Source: an uncultured Oscillospiraceae bacterium (lineage in GTDB: Bacteria > Bacillota > Clostridia > Oscillospirales > Oscillospiraceae). From it: a DNA stretch of 64,000 nt. The notes under the pieces were generated by a model that was not told the origin of the DNA, did not search any database, and saw nothing but the letters and a program-made list of their open reading frames with translations. The stretch spans positions 73,396 to 137,395 of the forward strand of contig CAKUEH010000006.1 of the NCBI GenBank assembly GCA_934646185.1, written 5' to 3'. The position numbers and the translations under genes are program-made. Of the stretch, positions 43,571 to 53,910 are shown one piece after another; position 1 is the stretch's first letter; each line of letters starts with the position of its first letter.

Positions 43571-44799
43571 AAAAACTGCGTCTGAAGATCATTCTTGCGA
43601 TCGTGCTCGTCGCCGCCGTCATGCTCGGCGCGATCCTCGGGCTTTTCTATACGCTGACGAAGCGGAACCTGCGCACCCAGTCGATCAGCATGATGCAGGC
43701 CATCGCGGCCGATCCATTCTCCCCTGTCCAGCCGGAGCGTGAGCCGCAGCAGGTGCGCCTGCCGTATTTCGTGCTGCAGACCGATGCGTTCGGCAATCTG
43801 GTTGCCATCGGCTCGAGCGATTACGATCTGACCGACCGGGCGTTTCTGCGGATGGTCGCCGCCGCGGCGCAGGCCTCGCAGGACGCCATCGGCGAGATCC
43901 CGGAATACTCCCTGCGCTACTGCCGCGTGACCGGCAGCGTGATCTTCGCGGATATCTCCAGCGAGCAGCAGACGCTGCGCGCGCTTTTGAAAAACGGCGC
44001 GCTGCTCGGCGCGCTCGGTCTGCTCGCGTTTTCGGGCCTTGCGGTGCTGCTGGCCCGCAGCGCGGTCAGGCCGGTGGAGGAAGCCTGGCGGCAGCAGAAG
44101 CAATTCGTCGCCGACGCCTCGCACGAGCTCAAAACGCCGCTGACCGTCATCCTGACCAATACGGAGCTTTTGCAGAGCCCGGATTACGACGCGGCGCAGA
44201 AGCAGACCTTCCTGTCCGGCATCGACGCCATGGCGCGGCAGATGCGCGCGCTGGTCGAGCGGCTTCTGGAGCTGGCGCGGGCCGAGAATGAACAGGCGGC
44301 GCGGTCGTTCGCGCCGTGCGATCTCAGTCAGATCACCGAGAGCAGCGCGCTGTTATTTGAGGCCGCGCTGTTTGAATGCGGTCTGACGCTGCAGACGGAG
44401 CTGGAGCCGGACATCACCGTCAGCGGAGACAGCCGTCAGCTCGGCCAGCTCGTGGAGATCTATCTCGACAACGCCCGGAAATACGCCTCCGGCGGCACGG
44501 TCACGGTCCGCCTTGCCCTGTGCGGAAAGAGCCGCTGCCGCCTGTCGGTCTCAAACGAGGGCGACGTGCTGTCCCCGCAGACGCTGCGGCAGATCTTTGA
44601 CCGCTTTTCCCGCGCCGACGCCGCGCGGACGCGCGACGGCAGCTTCGGTCTCGGCCTTTCCATCGCGCAGGCCATCGCGCAGACGCACGGCGGCAGCGTC
44701 TGGGCGGAGAGCGCGGACGGCGTCAACACCTTTTTTGCCGAGCTTCCCGTGCTGTCCGGGCATGAAAAGCGCCAAGACGCGCCAAAAAAGGGTATATGA
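43564..44799 (+). CDS. Sensor histidine kinase
   Basis: A 411-residue membrane kinase: helix 1 (about 7-30), an extracytoplasmic sensor of roughly 110 residues, helix 2 (about 143-165), the dimerisation box with His187 in SHELKTPLTV, and the ATPase domain with an N-box (YLDNARKYAS), a G1 region (LSVSNEGDVL) and GSFGLGLSIAQAIAQ. The N-box has the common HK pattern with Asn-Ala-x-Lys. It is the partner of the preceding response regulator. The sensed signal is unknown. The LysR gene follows 90 bases later behind its own promoter. Confidence 0.93.
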   Translation: MLKKLRLKIILAIVLVAAVMLGAILGLFYTLTKRNLRTQSISMMQAIAADPFSPVQPEREPQQVRLPYFVLQTDAFGNLVAIGSSDYDLTDRAFLRMVAAAAQASQDAIGEIPEYSLRYCRVTGSVIFADISSEQQTLRALLKNGALLGALGLLAFSGLAVLLARSAVRPVEEAWRQQKQFVADASHELKTPLTVILTNTELLQSPDYDAAQKQTFLSGIDAMARQMRALVERLLELARAENEQAARSFAPCDLSQITESSALLFEAALFECGLTLQTELEPDITVSGDSRQLGQLVEIYLDNARKYASGGTVTVRLALCGKSRCRLSVSNEGDVLSPQTLRQIFDRFSRADAARTRDGSFGLGLSIAQAIAQTHGGSVWAESADGVNTFFAELPVLSGHEKRQDAPKKGI

Positions 44800-44829
44800 T
44801 TTTGTGCAGAGCGCCGGTATGCCCCCCGG

Positions 44830-44858
44830 TTGCAAAACAGCGAAAAAAGTGGTATATT
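44830..44858 (+). promoter_or_regulatory. Predicted promoter of the lysR-type gene
   Basis: TTGCAA, 17 bp, TATATT, 32 bases before the start at 44891. Confidence 0.65.
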
Positions 44859-44890
44859 AGAAATGATATAAAGTGGAAGGCGGTATGGCT

Positions 44891-45784
44891 ATGAACACAC
44901 AGCATTTGCAGTACATCATCGAGATCGAGCGCACCCGGTCGATCTCGCAGGCGGCGGAGAATCTGTTTATTGGACAGCCGAACCTCAGCCGCATCCTGCA
45001 TGATGTGGAGCAGATGCTGGGCTTCCGCATTTTCGAGCGCTCCACGCGCGGCGTCCGGCCCACCACCCGCGGCACGATCTTTCTGCAGCACGCAAAGTCC
45101 ATCCTGCGCGAGGCGGAGGCCATCGAGGCGCTCGGCCCCAAGCGGGCCGTGGCGAACCGGCTGCGCGTGTGCATCCCGCGCTCGGCGGCCATGCTGGATC
45201 TGACGGCGCAGTATCTGGCGGGACTGCCGCGGGCAGAGCCGGTCGACGCCGTCATCCGCGAATGCCACGCGCGCACGGCGCTCGAAACGCTCGCGAGCGG
45301 CGAGACGGAGATCGGCGTCATCCGCTTCCGCTCGGAATACCGCGATTATTTTGACGAGCAGACCAGCGCCCGGGGCCTGAGCTTCGAGCTTCTGGGAAAA
45401 TACCACTATCTCGTCACCATGAATCAGGCGCATCCGCTCGCCGCGCGCAGCTCCGTTCTTCGCGCGGAGCTCGACGGACTGCCGGAGATCGTCCACGGAG
45501 ACGTGTTCCGCGTGCAGGGCAAGCCCGAAGAGCCCGTGCGCCGGAAGATCTACTGCGTCGACCGGCTGGCCCAGATGACGCTTCTGGAGACGATCCCGAA
45601 CGCCTATATGCTGGCCCCCGCCATTCCGGAGCACTGCATCCAGCGCTGGAATCTGGTTCAGATCCCCTGCAGCGACAACCAGAGCCTGTATCTCAACGCG
45701 CTGGTATATCACAAGCAATATGCAATGAGCGAGATCGAGTCTGGGTTTGTGCAGTTTGTGCGGGAGCACAAAGCATCTGTCTGA
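44891..45784 (+). CDS. LysR-type transcriptional regulator
   Basis: A 297-residue regulator with the LysR N-terminal helix-turn-helix (HLQYIIEIERTRSISQAAEN, then IGQPNLSRILHDVEQMLGFRIFERSTRGVRPT) and a periplasmic-binding-like effector domain. The start at 44891 is chosen for its spacing to GGAAGGCGG; 44885 is possible. It points toward the mdh-fum-hdr-flx-frd operon and lies just before a promoter embedded in a large palindrome, so it is the obvious candidate to control that operon, with a dicarboxylate as possible effector. This is inferred from position only. Confidence 0.9.
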   Translation: MNTQHLQYIIEIERTRSISQAAENLFIGQPNLSRILHDVEQMLGFRIFERSTRGVRPTTRGTIFLQHAKSILREAEAIEALGPKRAVANRLRVCIPRSAAMLDLTAQYLAGLPRAEPVDAVIRECHARTALETLASGETEIGVIRFRSEYRDYFDEQTSARGLSFELLGKYHYLVTMNQAHPLAARSSVLRAELDGLPEIVHGDVFRVQGKPEEPVRRKIYCVDRLAQMTLLETIPNAYMLAPAIPEHCIQRWNLVQIPCSDNQSLYLNALVYHKQYAMSEIESGFVQFVREHKASV

Positions 45785-45850
45785 TATTATCCCACATGAA
45801 CAGAAATAAACCAACATATCAAAAAGAATATATCCATGCATAAAAAAGCA

Positions 45851-45880
45851 TTGGTGCTTCCAGCATAATACCGATATAAT
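45851..45880 (+). promoter_or_regulatory. Predicted promoter of the mdh-frd operon
   Basis: TTGGTG, 18-bp spacer, TATAAT. The -10 box lies inside the left arm of the palindrome at 45868-45914, so a protein bound there would cover the promoter. Confidence 0.55.
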
Positions 45881-45914
45881 TTTATCGTAATAACCGATAA
45901 AATTATATCGGTAT
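45868..45914. promoter_or_regulatory. 20-bp-arm palindrome: operator or lysR terminator
   Basis: Perfect inverted repeat, arms 45868-45887 and 45895-45914 with a 7-nt centre, all A/T rich in a GC-rich genome. It is followed by ATTTTG. Its overlap with the -10 box favours an operator; a hairpin terminator for lysR is the alternative. Confidence 0.6.
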
Positions 45915-45968
45915 ATTTTGTTCGATATCTGGCAGCTTTCGCAGAATCTGAATTGGGGGAATTTCATT

Positions 45969-46913
45969 ATGAGCAAAATCACTGTTATCGGCGCGGGCAG
46001 CGTCGGCGCCACGATCGCAAACGACCTGATGATCCAGGGTACCGCATCCGAGATCGTCCTGATCGACGTCAATAAGCAGAAGGCCTTCGGCGAGGCCATG
46101 GATATCTATCAGGGCGCGCCGTTCTGTTCTCCGACGATCGTCCGCTCCGGCGACTATGACGCCGCCGCGGGCTCCGATATCGTCATCATCACCTCCGGTC
46201 TTCCCCGCAAGGCCGGGCAGAACCGGCTGGAGCTGGCGCAGGCCAACGTCAGCGTGCTCAAGCAGATCACGCCGCAGATCACCGCCGCCGCGCCGGACGC
46301 CATCTATATTATCGTCTCGAATCCGGTCGACGTGCTGACGTATGTGTTCCACAAGATCTCCGGCATTCCCGAGAACCACATCATCGGCTCCGGCACCATC
46401 CTCGACACCAGCCGTCTGCAGTCGACGCTTGCAAAGCGCTTCTGCATCAGCCCGAAGAACGTACACGCGCACGTCTACGGCGAGCACGGCGACTCCTCCT
46501 TCGTGCCCTGGAGCCTTGTCCACATCGCAAACAACCATATCGACTCCTATAAGGAGCACTCGCCCGACCGCGACCGCATCAAGTGGAGCCAGGACTATGA
46601 GGAGATCGAGCAGTTCGTCAAGACCTCCGGCGCGCAGGTCATCAAGAACAAGGGCGCAACGTTCTATGCTGTGGCCATGTCCGTGTGCCACCTGTGCAAG
46701 TGCGTGCAGAGCAGCGCCGGAACGGCCGTGACCGTCTCGACCATGATGCACGGCGAATACGGCGTGAGCGACGTGTGCCTGTCCACGCTCGTGCTGGTCG
46801 ACAACCAGGGCGTGCGCGGCAAGATCCTGAACCAGCTGACCGACGGCGAGGTCGACAAGCTCCGCGCCAGCGCGGAAAAGCTGAAGGAAGTCATCCATCA
46901 GGTTGAGATTTAA
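45969..46913 (+). CDS. mdh: Malate dehydrogenase of the LDH/MDH superfamily
   Basis: A 314-residue NAD-dependent 2-hydroxyacid dehydrogenase: Rossmann motif GAGSVGATIA, DVNKQKA, SNPVDVLTYV, catalytic His in YGEHGDSSF, substrate Arg in ILDTSRLQ. The specificity loop reads SGLPRKAGQNR; Arg where lactate dehydrogenases have Gln (NQKPG) indicates oxaloacetate/malate rather than pyruvate/lactate. The location directly before fumarase supports malate. The ATG at 45969 follows GGGGGA. It is the first gene of the twelve-gene operon; in the reductive direction it uses NADH to make malate. Confidence 0.88.
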   Translation: MSKITVIGAGSVGATIANDLMIQGTASEIVLIDVNKQKAFGEAMDIYQGAPFCSPTIVRSGDYDAAAGSDIVIITSGLPRKAGQNRLELAQANVSVLKQITPQITAAAPDAIYIIVSNPVDVLTYVFHKISGIPENHIIGSGTILDTSRLQSTLAKRFCISPKNVHAHVYGEHGDSSFVPWSLVHIANNHIDSYKEHSPDRDRIKWSQDYEEIEQFVKTSGAQVIKNKGATFYAVAMSVCHLCKCVQSSAGTAVTVSTMMHGEYGVSDVCLSTLVLVDNQGVRGKILNQLTDGEVDKLRASAEKLKEVIHQVEI

Positions 46914-46932
46914 ATAAGAAGGAGAAAGAAAA

Positions 46933-48309
<1,377 letters not shown>

Positions 48310-48322
48310 TGGGGTGTTTGCA

Positions 48323-49114
48323 ATGAATTACAGCTATTTCCCCGGCTGCACGCTCAAGACAAAGGGCGCGCAGCTGGATAAGGCCGGACGGCGCGCGGCG
48401 GAAAAGCTCGGCTTTTCGCTGTGCGAGATCCCGGAGTGGCAGTGCTGCGGCGCGGTGTATCCGCAGGCAAACGATGAGATCGCCACACGGCTTTCCTCCG
48501 TCCGCGCCCTCATGGCCGCGCGCGACGCGGGCCGGCCGCTGGTGTCGCTCTGCTCTGCCTGCCATCACGTCTTAAAGCGCGTGAACGGCGACATGCAGCA
48601 TCAGGAGGACATCCGCGCCAAGGTCAACAACTACTTAAAGCCGGAAACGCCCTATGCGGGCGAGACGAAGGTCCTGCACTATCTCGAGGTGCTGCGCGAC
48701 GAGATCGGCTGGGACGCGGTCAGGGCGGCTGTCGTAAAGCCGCTAACAAACCGGAAGATCGGCGCGTATTACGGCTGCATGCTGCTCCGGCCCAGCCGCG
48801 AGATGCAGTTTGACGACCCGGAGAACCCGAAAATGCTCGAGGACTTCATCCGGGCCATCGGCGCGGAGCCTGTTCTTTACGCGCAGCGCAACGAATGCTG
48901 CGGCGGCTACATGGCGGTCGAAAACAAAGCCTACGCCGCAAAGCAGGCGCAGAAGATCCTGGACAACGCAAAGGCGCAGGGCGCGGAGCTTTTGATCACG
49001 GCATGTCCCCTGTGCAGCTACAATCTGCTGCACAACACGGACAGCGCGCTCCCCGTCGTCTACTTTACGGAGCTTCTGGCCGAGGCGCTCGGCTGCGGGG
49101 AGGAGGACGCATGA
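48323..49114 (+). CDS. hdrB: Heterodisulfide reductase subunit B-like
   Basis: A 263-residue protein with two CCG domains: YSYFPGCTLKTKG, WQCCGAVYP and CSACHHVLK in the first; YYGCMLLRPS, NECCGGYMAVE and ACPLCSYNL in the second. These bind the non-cubane [4Fe-4S] clusters that reduce the CoM-S-S-CoB disulfide in methanogens. Bacteria lack those coenzymes, so the true acceptor here is another compound or protein; the neighbouring fumarate reductase is the natural candidate. Its end overlaps hdrC by four bases. Confidence 0.92.
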   Translation: MNYSYFPGCTLKTKGAQLDKAGRRAAEKLGFSLCEIPEWQCCGAVYPQANDEIATRLSSVRALMAARDAGRPLVSLCSACHHVLKRVNGDMQHQEDIRAKVNNYLKPETPYAGETKVLHYLEVLRDEIGWDAVRAAVVKPLTNRKIGAYYGCMLLRPSREMQFDDPENPKMLEDFIRAIGAEPVLYAQRNECCGGYMAVENKAYAAKQAQKILDNAKAQGAELLITACPLCSYNLLHNTDSALPVVYFTELLAEALGCGEEDA

Positions 49115-49497
49115 ACAATCAGAACATGATCGACACCGTCACCCGCATCTCCGGCGTGAACCCCAGAAAATGCATGCGCTGCGGCAAATGCTCGGCCAGC
49201 TGCCCGGCGTATGACGAGATGGAATACCATCCGCATCAGTTTGTCTCCATGGTCGAAAACGGTCGAATCGAGGAATTGCTTTCCTCGAAGGGCATCTACA
49301 CCTGCCTGAGCTGCTTCGCCTGCGTCGAGCGCTGTCCCCGAAACGTAGAGCCCGCAAAGCTCATCGAGGCCGTGCGCAACGCCGTGCAGCGCCAGCAGGG
49401 CATGGATCACCTGAAGCCCGAGCGCATCCCGGAGATCCTCGACGAGGAGCTGCCGCAGCAGGCCATCGCCGCGGCGTTCCGCAAATATAAAAAGTAA
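49111..49497 (+). CDS. hdrC: Heterodisulfide reductase subunit C-like
   Basis: A 128-residue iron-sulfur protein with two classic [4Fe-4S] motifs, KCMRCGKCSASCP and CLSCFACVERCP, that carries electrons between HdrA and HdrB. The ATG at 49111 follows GGAGGA and overlaps the hdrB stop (ATGA). The short C-terminal tail IPEILDEELPQQAIAAAFRK is typical of HdrC. It is soluble, with no membrane segment. Confidence 0.93.
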   Translation: MNNQNMIDTVTRISGVNPRKCMRCGKCSASCPAYDEMEYHPHQFVSMVENGRIEELLSSKGIYTCLSCFACVERCPRNVEPAKLIEAVRNAVQRQQGMDHLKPERIPEILDEELPQQAIAAAFRKYKK

Positions 49498-49509
49498 GGA
49501 GGGAACGCA

Positions 49510-51501
49510 ATGCAGAGAATCGGCGTCTTCGTATGCTGGTGCGGCAGCAACATTGCCGCAACCGTCGACGTGGAGAAGGTCTCGCAGGCACTTGCAAAGG
49601 AGCCCGGCGTTGTTTTCTCCACCAACTATCAGTACATGTGTTCCCAGACCGGCCAGCAGATGATCCAGGACAAGATCCATGAATACGGGCTGACCGGCGT
49701 GGTCGTCTGTTCCTGCTCGCCCAGAATGCACGAGCAGACGTTCCGCAAGACCTGCGAAAAGGCGGGTCTGAACCCCTATATGGTCGAGATCGCGAACATC
49801 CGCGAGCAGTGCTCCTGGATCCACAAGGATAAGGAAGCGGGCACGGAAAAGGCGATCATCCTGGGCCGCGCCGCCATCGCCAAGGTACACTTAAACGCGC
49901 CGCTGACCGCGGGCAGCAGTCCCGTGACCAAGCGCGCGCTCGTCATCGGCGGCGGCATCGCGGGTATCCAGACAGCTTTGGACATTGCCGAGGCCGGCTT
50001 CGAGGTCGATATCGTCGAAAAGCAGCCGACCATCGGCGGCAAGATGACCCAGATCGACAAGACGTTCCCGACGCTCGACTGCGCGGCGTGCATCCTGACG
50101 CCAAAAATGGTCGACTGTGCGCAGAACGAAAAGATCCACATCTATTCCTATTCCGAGGTCGAATCCGTCGGCGGCTTCGTCGGCAATTTCCACGTGAAGA
50201 TCCGCCGCAAGGCGCGCTTCGTCAAGGAAGACGTCTGCACCGGCTGCGGTCTGTGTACGGAAAAGTGTCCGCAGAAGAAGGTCCCGAACGAGTTTAACCT
50301 CGGCATGGACAACCGCCGCGCGATCTATATCCCGTTTGCGCAGGCCGTGCCGAAGGTCGCGACCATCGACCCCAACTACTGCAACATGCTCAAAAACGGC
50401 AAGTGCGGCGTATGCGCGAAGGTCTGCTCCGCCGGAGCGATCGATTACAAGCAGACCGACACGTTCGTCGAGCGGGAATACGGCGCCATCGTCGCTGCGA
50501 CGGGCTTCAACCCCATCGACCTTTCCAAATTCGATGAGTTTGCCTACAGCCAGAGCCCGGACGTCGTGTCCAGCCTCGAATTTGAGCGCCTCATGAACGC
50601 CGCAGGCCCCACGAGCGGCACGCTCCTGCGCCCGTCCGACGGAACGCATCCGAAGACCATCGTCTTCGTCCAGTGCGTCGGCTCGCGCTGCGACGGCGTG
50701 GAGAAGGGCAAGCCCTACTGCTCCAAGATCTGCTGCATGTACACGGCGAAGCACGCCATGCTCTGCCGTGAAAAATACCCGGATACGGATGTGTACGTGT
50801 TCTATATCGACGTGCGCACCCCCGGCAAGAACTTTGACGAGTTCTACCGCCGTGCCGTCGAGCAGTACGGCGTACATTACATCAAGGGCATGGTCGGCAA
50901 GGTCACGCCCGAAAACGGCAAGCTGAAGGTACAGGCGTCGGATTTGCTTGACAACCGGCAGCTGCATATCGACGCCGATCTGGTCGTGCTGGCTGCGGCC
51001 ATCGAGCCGGATAAGTCCGCGCGGCCGCTGGCCACGATGCTGACGGCCTCCATGGATACGAACGACTTCTTTACCGAGGCGCATCCGAAGCTCCGCCCGG
51101 TCGAAAGCCCGACGGCAGGCGTGTTCCTGTCCGGCATGTGCCAGGGGCCGAAGGATATCCCCGAGACGGTCGCGCAGGCGTCCGCCGCAGCGGCGAAGGT
51201 CATCGGCCTTCTGTGCAAGGACTCCCTGACGTGCAACCCGTGCGTGGCGCAGCCGGATGAAATGATGTGCAACGGCTGCTCCAACTGCGAAAAGGTCTGC
51301 CCCTATGGCGCAATCACGTACATTGACAAGGAATTCAGAGGCCCGAACCGCACGACGCTCATCCGGCGCGTGGCGCAGGTCAACCCGGCAGTCTGTCAGG
51401 GCTGCGGCGCATGCACCGTCGCGTGCATGTCCGGCGCGATGGACCTGAAGGGCTTCTCCAACCGGCAAATCATTGCGGAGGTGGATGCGATATGCAGGTA
51501 A
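49510..51501 (+). CDS. hdrA: Heterodisulfide reductase subunit A-like, bifurcating flavoprotein
   Basis: A 663-residue HdrA. Its features in order are an N-terminal domain with CWCGSNI, CSCSPRMHE and an EQCSW cysteine; the FAD domain GGGIAGIQTALDIAEAGFEV with LDCAACILTPKM; an inserted ferredoxin with CTGCGLCTEKCPQK and CGVCAKVCSAGAI; and a C-terminal ferredoxin with CNGCSNCEKVCPYGA and CQGCGACTVACMSGA. HdrA's FAD is the known site of flavin-based electron bifurcation in Hdr complexes, and the C-terminal clusters are taken to serve ferredoxin. All cluster cysteines look intact and no selenocysteine is needed. Its end overlaps mvhD/flxD by ten bases. Confidence 0.94.
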   Translation: MQRIGVFVCWCGSNIAATVDVEKVSQALAKEPGVVFSTNYQYMCSQTGQQMIQDKIHEYGLTGVVVCSCSPRMHEQTFRKTCEKAGLNPYMVEIANIREQCSWIHKDKEAGTEKAIILGRAAIAKVHLNAPLTAGSSPVTKRALVIGGGIAGIQTALDIAEAGFEVDIVEKQPTIGGKMTQIDKTFPTLDCAACILTPKMVDCAQNEKIHIYSYSEVESVGGFVGNFHVKIRRKARFVKEDVCTGCGLCTEKCPQKKVPNEFNLGMDNRRAIYIPFAQAVPKVATIDPNYCNMLKNGKCGVCAKVCSAGAIDYKQTDTFVEREYGAIVAATGFNPIDLSKFDEFAYSQSPDVVSSLEFERLMNAAGPTSGTLLRPSDGTHPKTIVFVQCVGSRCDGVEKGKPYCSKICCMYTAKHAMLCREKYPDTDVYVFYIDVRTPGKNFDEFYRRAVEQYGVHYIKGMVGKVTPENGKLKVQASDLLDNRQLHIDADLVVLAAAIEPDKSARPLATMLTASMDTNDFFTEAHPKLRPVESPTAGVFLSGMCQGPKDIPETVAQASAAAAKVIGLLCKDSLTCNPCVAQPDEMMCNGCSNCEKVCPYGAITYIDKEFRGPNRTTLIRRVAQVNPAVCQGCGACTVACMSGAMDLKGFSNRQIIAEVDAICR

Positions 51502-51929
51502 ACGGCTCCTGGACGCCCACGATCGTGGCGTTCTGCTGCAACTGGTGCTCCTACGCGGGCGCCGATCTTTCCGGCACGAACCGGCTGAGCTACCCGGCCA
51601 ATGTGAAGATTATCCGCATTCCGTGCTCCTGCCGGTTGAATCCGATGTTTATTCTCCGCGCGTTCCAGCGCGGGGCAGACGGCGTGATCCTCTGCGGCTG
51701 CCACCCCGGCGACTGCCACTACACGACCGGCAACTATTACGCCCGGCGGCGCATGACGCTCCTGTTCTCCATGCTGGACTTCCTCGGCATCGAGCGCGAG
51801 CGCACGAGAGTTGAATGGGTCTCGGCGGCAGAGGGCGCGAAATTCGCCAAAACCATGAATGAATTCGCCGAGACGATCACAAAGCTCGGCGAGAACCGCA
51901 GACTGGAGGATCTACGATGCAAGGAGTAA
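51492..51929 (+). CDS. flxD: MvhD/FlxD-type [2Fe-2S] linker subunit
   Basis: A 145-residue protein of the MvhD family, which connects an electron-input module to HdrA through a [2Fe-2S] cluster. Cysteine motifs: FCCNWCSYAGAD, IPCSCRLNP and LCGCHPGDCHYTTGN, complete. It is named FlxD rather than MvhD because no hydrogenase genes follow; an NAD-linked module (FlxA-like) does. The ATG at 51492 lies in the hdrA end, and its own end overlaps flxC by 13 bases, so the order hdrA-flxD-flxC is tightly coupled. Confidence 0.88.
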   Translation: MQVNGSWTPTIVAFCCNWCSYAGADLSGTNRLSYPANVKIIRIPCSCRLNPMFILRAFQRGADGVILCGCHPGDCHYTTGNYYARRRMTLLFSMLDFLGIERERTRVEWVSAAEGAKFAKTMNEFAETITKLGENRRLEDLRCKE

Positions 51930-52891
51930 AGGAAAAAGCGATCCAGCTGCTGCGGGACGGAACGGTCGACCGCGTCGTCGGCTGGCGCGCGGGCGAATTC
52001 TTCTACGATCTGACGCCGTCCGTCTTTACGAGCGCGGAGGACATTGAGAAGCATTTCGTCTGGAGCGTCTTCTCCGGCGCGAATCTGTCCAAATATCTCA
52101 TCGCCGAATCCCGCAAGGGCGGCAAGGCCGCCGTGTTCCTGAAGCCCTGCGACAGCTATTCGTTCGTCCAGCTTTTAAAGGAGCACCGCATCCTGCGCGA
52201 GACGGTCTACGCTGTCGGCGTGCAGTGTGGCGGCATGTGCGACATGGAAGCGATCAAGGAGCTGGGCCTTTCCGGCGTGACGGCCGTCACGGAGGATGGC
52301 GAAGACCTGCGCGTTTCCACGCTCTACGGCGAGGAAACGGTCAAAAAGGCCGATGCGCTGCTGCTCAAGTGCAAGACCTGCAAGAGCAAAAAGATCGTCT
52401 GCTTCGACGAGCTGCTCGGAGAGCAGGGCGAGGAAAACGCGGACTGCGGCCGCTTCGACGAAGTGGCACGGCTCGAGGCCATGACGCCCGAAGAACGCTA
52501 CGCGTTCTGGCGCGGCGAGCTGTCGCGGTGCATCCGCTGCAACGCCTGCCGCAACGTGTGTCCTGCGTGCTCGTGCGAAAAGTGCGTGTTCGACAACCAC
52601 GACTCGGGCTTTGAAAACAAAGCCATTGCCGATTCGTTCGAGGAGAACATGTTCCACATCATCCGCGCCTTCCACGTCGTCTCCCGCTGCACCGACTGCG
52701 GCGAATGCTCGAGAGTCTGTCCGCAGCATATCCCGCTGCACTTGCTCAACCGCAAGTTCATCAAGGACATCAACGAGCTCTACGGCGGCTATCAGGCCGG
52801 CGCCGATTTCGACTCCCGCCCGCCGCTCATGGATTTCCGCAAGGACGACTGTGAGCCGTCCGTCGTCTATGAAAGAGGAGGTGCGCAATGA
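51917..52891 (+). CDS. flxC: FlxC-type iron-sulfur protein (FrhB-like plus ferredoxin)
   Basis: A 324-residue electron carrier. The N-terminal half resembles F420-hydrogenase/dehydrogenase beta subunits (AVFLKPCDSYSFVQLLKEHR) and has the cysteines CKTCKSKKIVC. The C-terminal half has two [4Fe-4S] sets, CIRCNACRNVCPACSCEKC and CTDCGECSRVCPQHIPLHLL. In FlxABCD (flavin oxidoreductase) sets the middle subunits carry electrons from the NADH-oxidising FlxA to FlxD and HdrA. The FlxB/FlxC labels are by position only. It overlaps the next gene by four bases. Confidence 0.8.
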   Translation: MQGVKEKAIQLLRDGTVDRVVGWRAGEFFYDLTPSVFTSAEDIEKHFVWSVFSGANLSKYLIAESRKGGKAAVFLKPCDSYSFVQLLKEHRILRETVYAVGVQCGGMCDMEAIKELGLSGVTAVTEDGEDLRVSTLYGEETVKKADALLLKCKTCKSKKIVCFDELLGEQGEENADCGRFDEVARLEAMTPEERYAFWRGELSRCIRCNACRNVCPACSCEKCVFDNHDSGFENKAIADSFEENMFHIIRAFHVVSRCTDCGECSRVCPQHIPLHLLNRKFIKDINELYGGYQAGADFDSRPPLMDFRKDDCEPSVVYERGGAQ

Positions 52892-53910
52892 AACAGCTTC
52901 CCCTCGCCGAGCTTTCCAGCCTGTTTGCCGCCGTGTCGGCCGGGCAAAAGCTCTATATCCCGGCGGACGACGCCGCCGGTCAGGCCAGCTTTACCGTCTG
53001 GCAGGAGGGCCTGACGCTCACGAAAAAGCTCAACACCGTCCGCTCGGCCAAGGATCTGTTCTTCCCGCAGGTGGAAAACCTCGTCGGCTTCCGCGTGACG
53101 GGCAGGCAGCTCGATCTGGTCGAAACGCGCGACCCGGCGGAGCCGTTCGTCCTGTTCGGCGTGCGCGCGTGCGACGCGAAGAGCTTTGACATTCTCGACC
53201 GCGTCTTCCTTTCCGAGCCGCAGGACACGTATTACGCCGCCCGCCGCGCACACGGCACCGTCGTCACGCTGGCCTGCACCCGGCCCGAGGAAACGTGCTT
53301 CTGTCCGTCCTTCGGCATCGATCCCGCGGCCCCGCAGGGCGATGTCAGCTGCTGGATCGAGGGCGAAACGCTCTTCTGGCAGGCCAACACGGAAAAGGGC
53401 GAGACGCTGACCGCGAATCTCCCCATGCTGAAAGACGCGGACGGCGCGGCCGTCGCGGCGCAGCAGGAAAAGACGCGCGCGCTTCTCAAAAGGCTCCCGC
53501 TGGCAGACCTTGACCTGTCCGCCGTCGGCGCGGGCAAAACGAAGGCGCTCTTCGACCGCCCGGAATGGAAGCAGCTGTCTGAAAGCTGCCTCGGCTGCGG
53601 CACGTGTACCTTCGTCTGCCCGACGTGCCAGTGCTATGATATCAAGGAATTCGATTCCGGCAAGCTCGTCCGGCGCTTCCGCTGCTGGGACAGCTGCATG
53701 TACTCGGATTTCACGAAGATGTCCGCCGGTCAGCCGCGCCCGACGCAGCTCGAGCGCTTCCGGCAGCGCTTCATGCACAAGCTGGTCTATTTCCCGGATA
53801 ATAACGAGGGGATCTTTGGCTGCGTCGGCTGCGGCCGGTGCCTTGCCAAGTGCCCCATCCACATGAACATCGTGAAAGTCATCAAAACGCTTGGGGAGGA
53901 ACACGCATGA
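52888..53910 (+). CDS. flxB: FlxB-type iron-sulfur protein (AsrA/HydB-like)
   Basis: A 340-residue protein similar in pattern to anaerobic sulfite reductase subunit A and hydrogenase beta-type subunits. The N-terminal region has FGVRACDAKSFDILDRVFL and TLACTRPEETCFCPSFG, and two [4Fe-4S] ferredoxin motifs close the protein (CLGCGTCTFVCPTCQCYD and CVGCGRCLAKCPIHMNIV). It overlaps flxC upstream and flxA downstream by four bases each. The pairing with a PyrK-like flavoprotein parallels AsrA-AsrB; no AsrC sulfite reductase gene is present, which argues for the Flx role. Confidence 0.82.
   Translation: MKQLPLAELSSLFAAVSAGQKLYIPADDAAGQASFTVWQEGLTLTKKLNTVRSAKDLFFPQVENLVGFRVTGRQLDLVETRDPAEPFVLFGVRACDAKSFDILDRVFLSEPQDTYYAARRAHGTVVTLACTRPEETCFCPSFGIDPAAPQGDVSCWIEGETLFWQANTEKGETLTANLPMLKDADGAAVAAQQEKTRALLKRLPLADLDLSAVGAGKTKALFDRPEWKQLSESCLGCGTCTFVCPTCQCYDIKEFDSGKLVRRFRCWDSCMYSDFTKMSAGQPRPTQLERFRQRFMHKLVYFPDNNEGIFGCVGCGRCLAKCPIHMNIVKVIKTLGEEHA

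Noticed and set aside
45918..46913. Lactate dehydrogenase for the first gene of the frd operon
   Set aside because: The specificity loop has Arg (LPRKAG) rather than Gln, and fumarase follows directly, so malate dehydrogenase is the better call.
51492..51929. MvhADG hydrogenase system
   Set aside because: MvhD-like protein is present but no hydrogenase large or small subunit genes occur in the operon.
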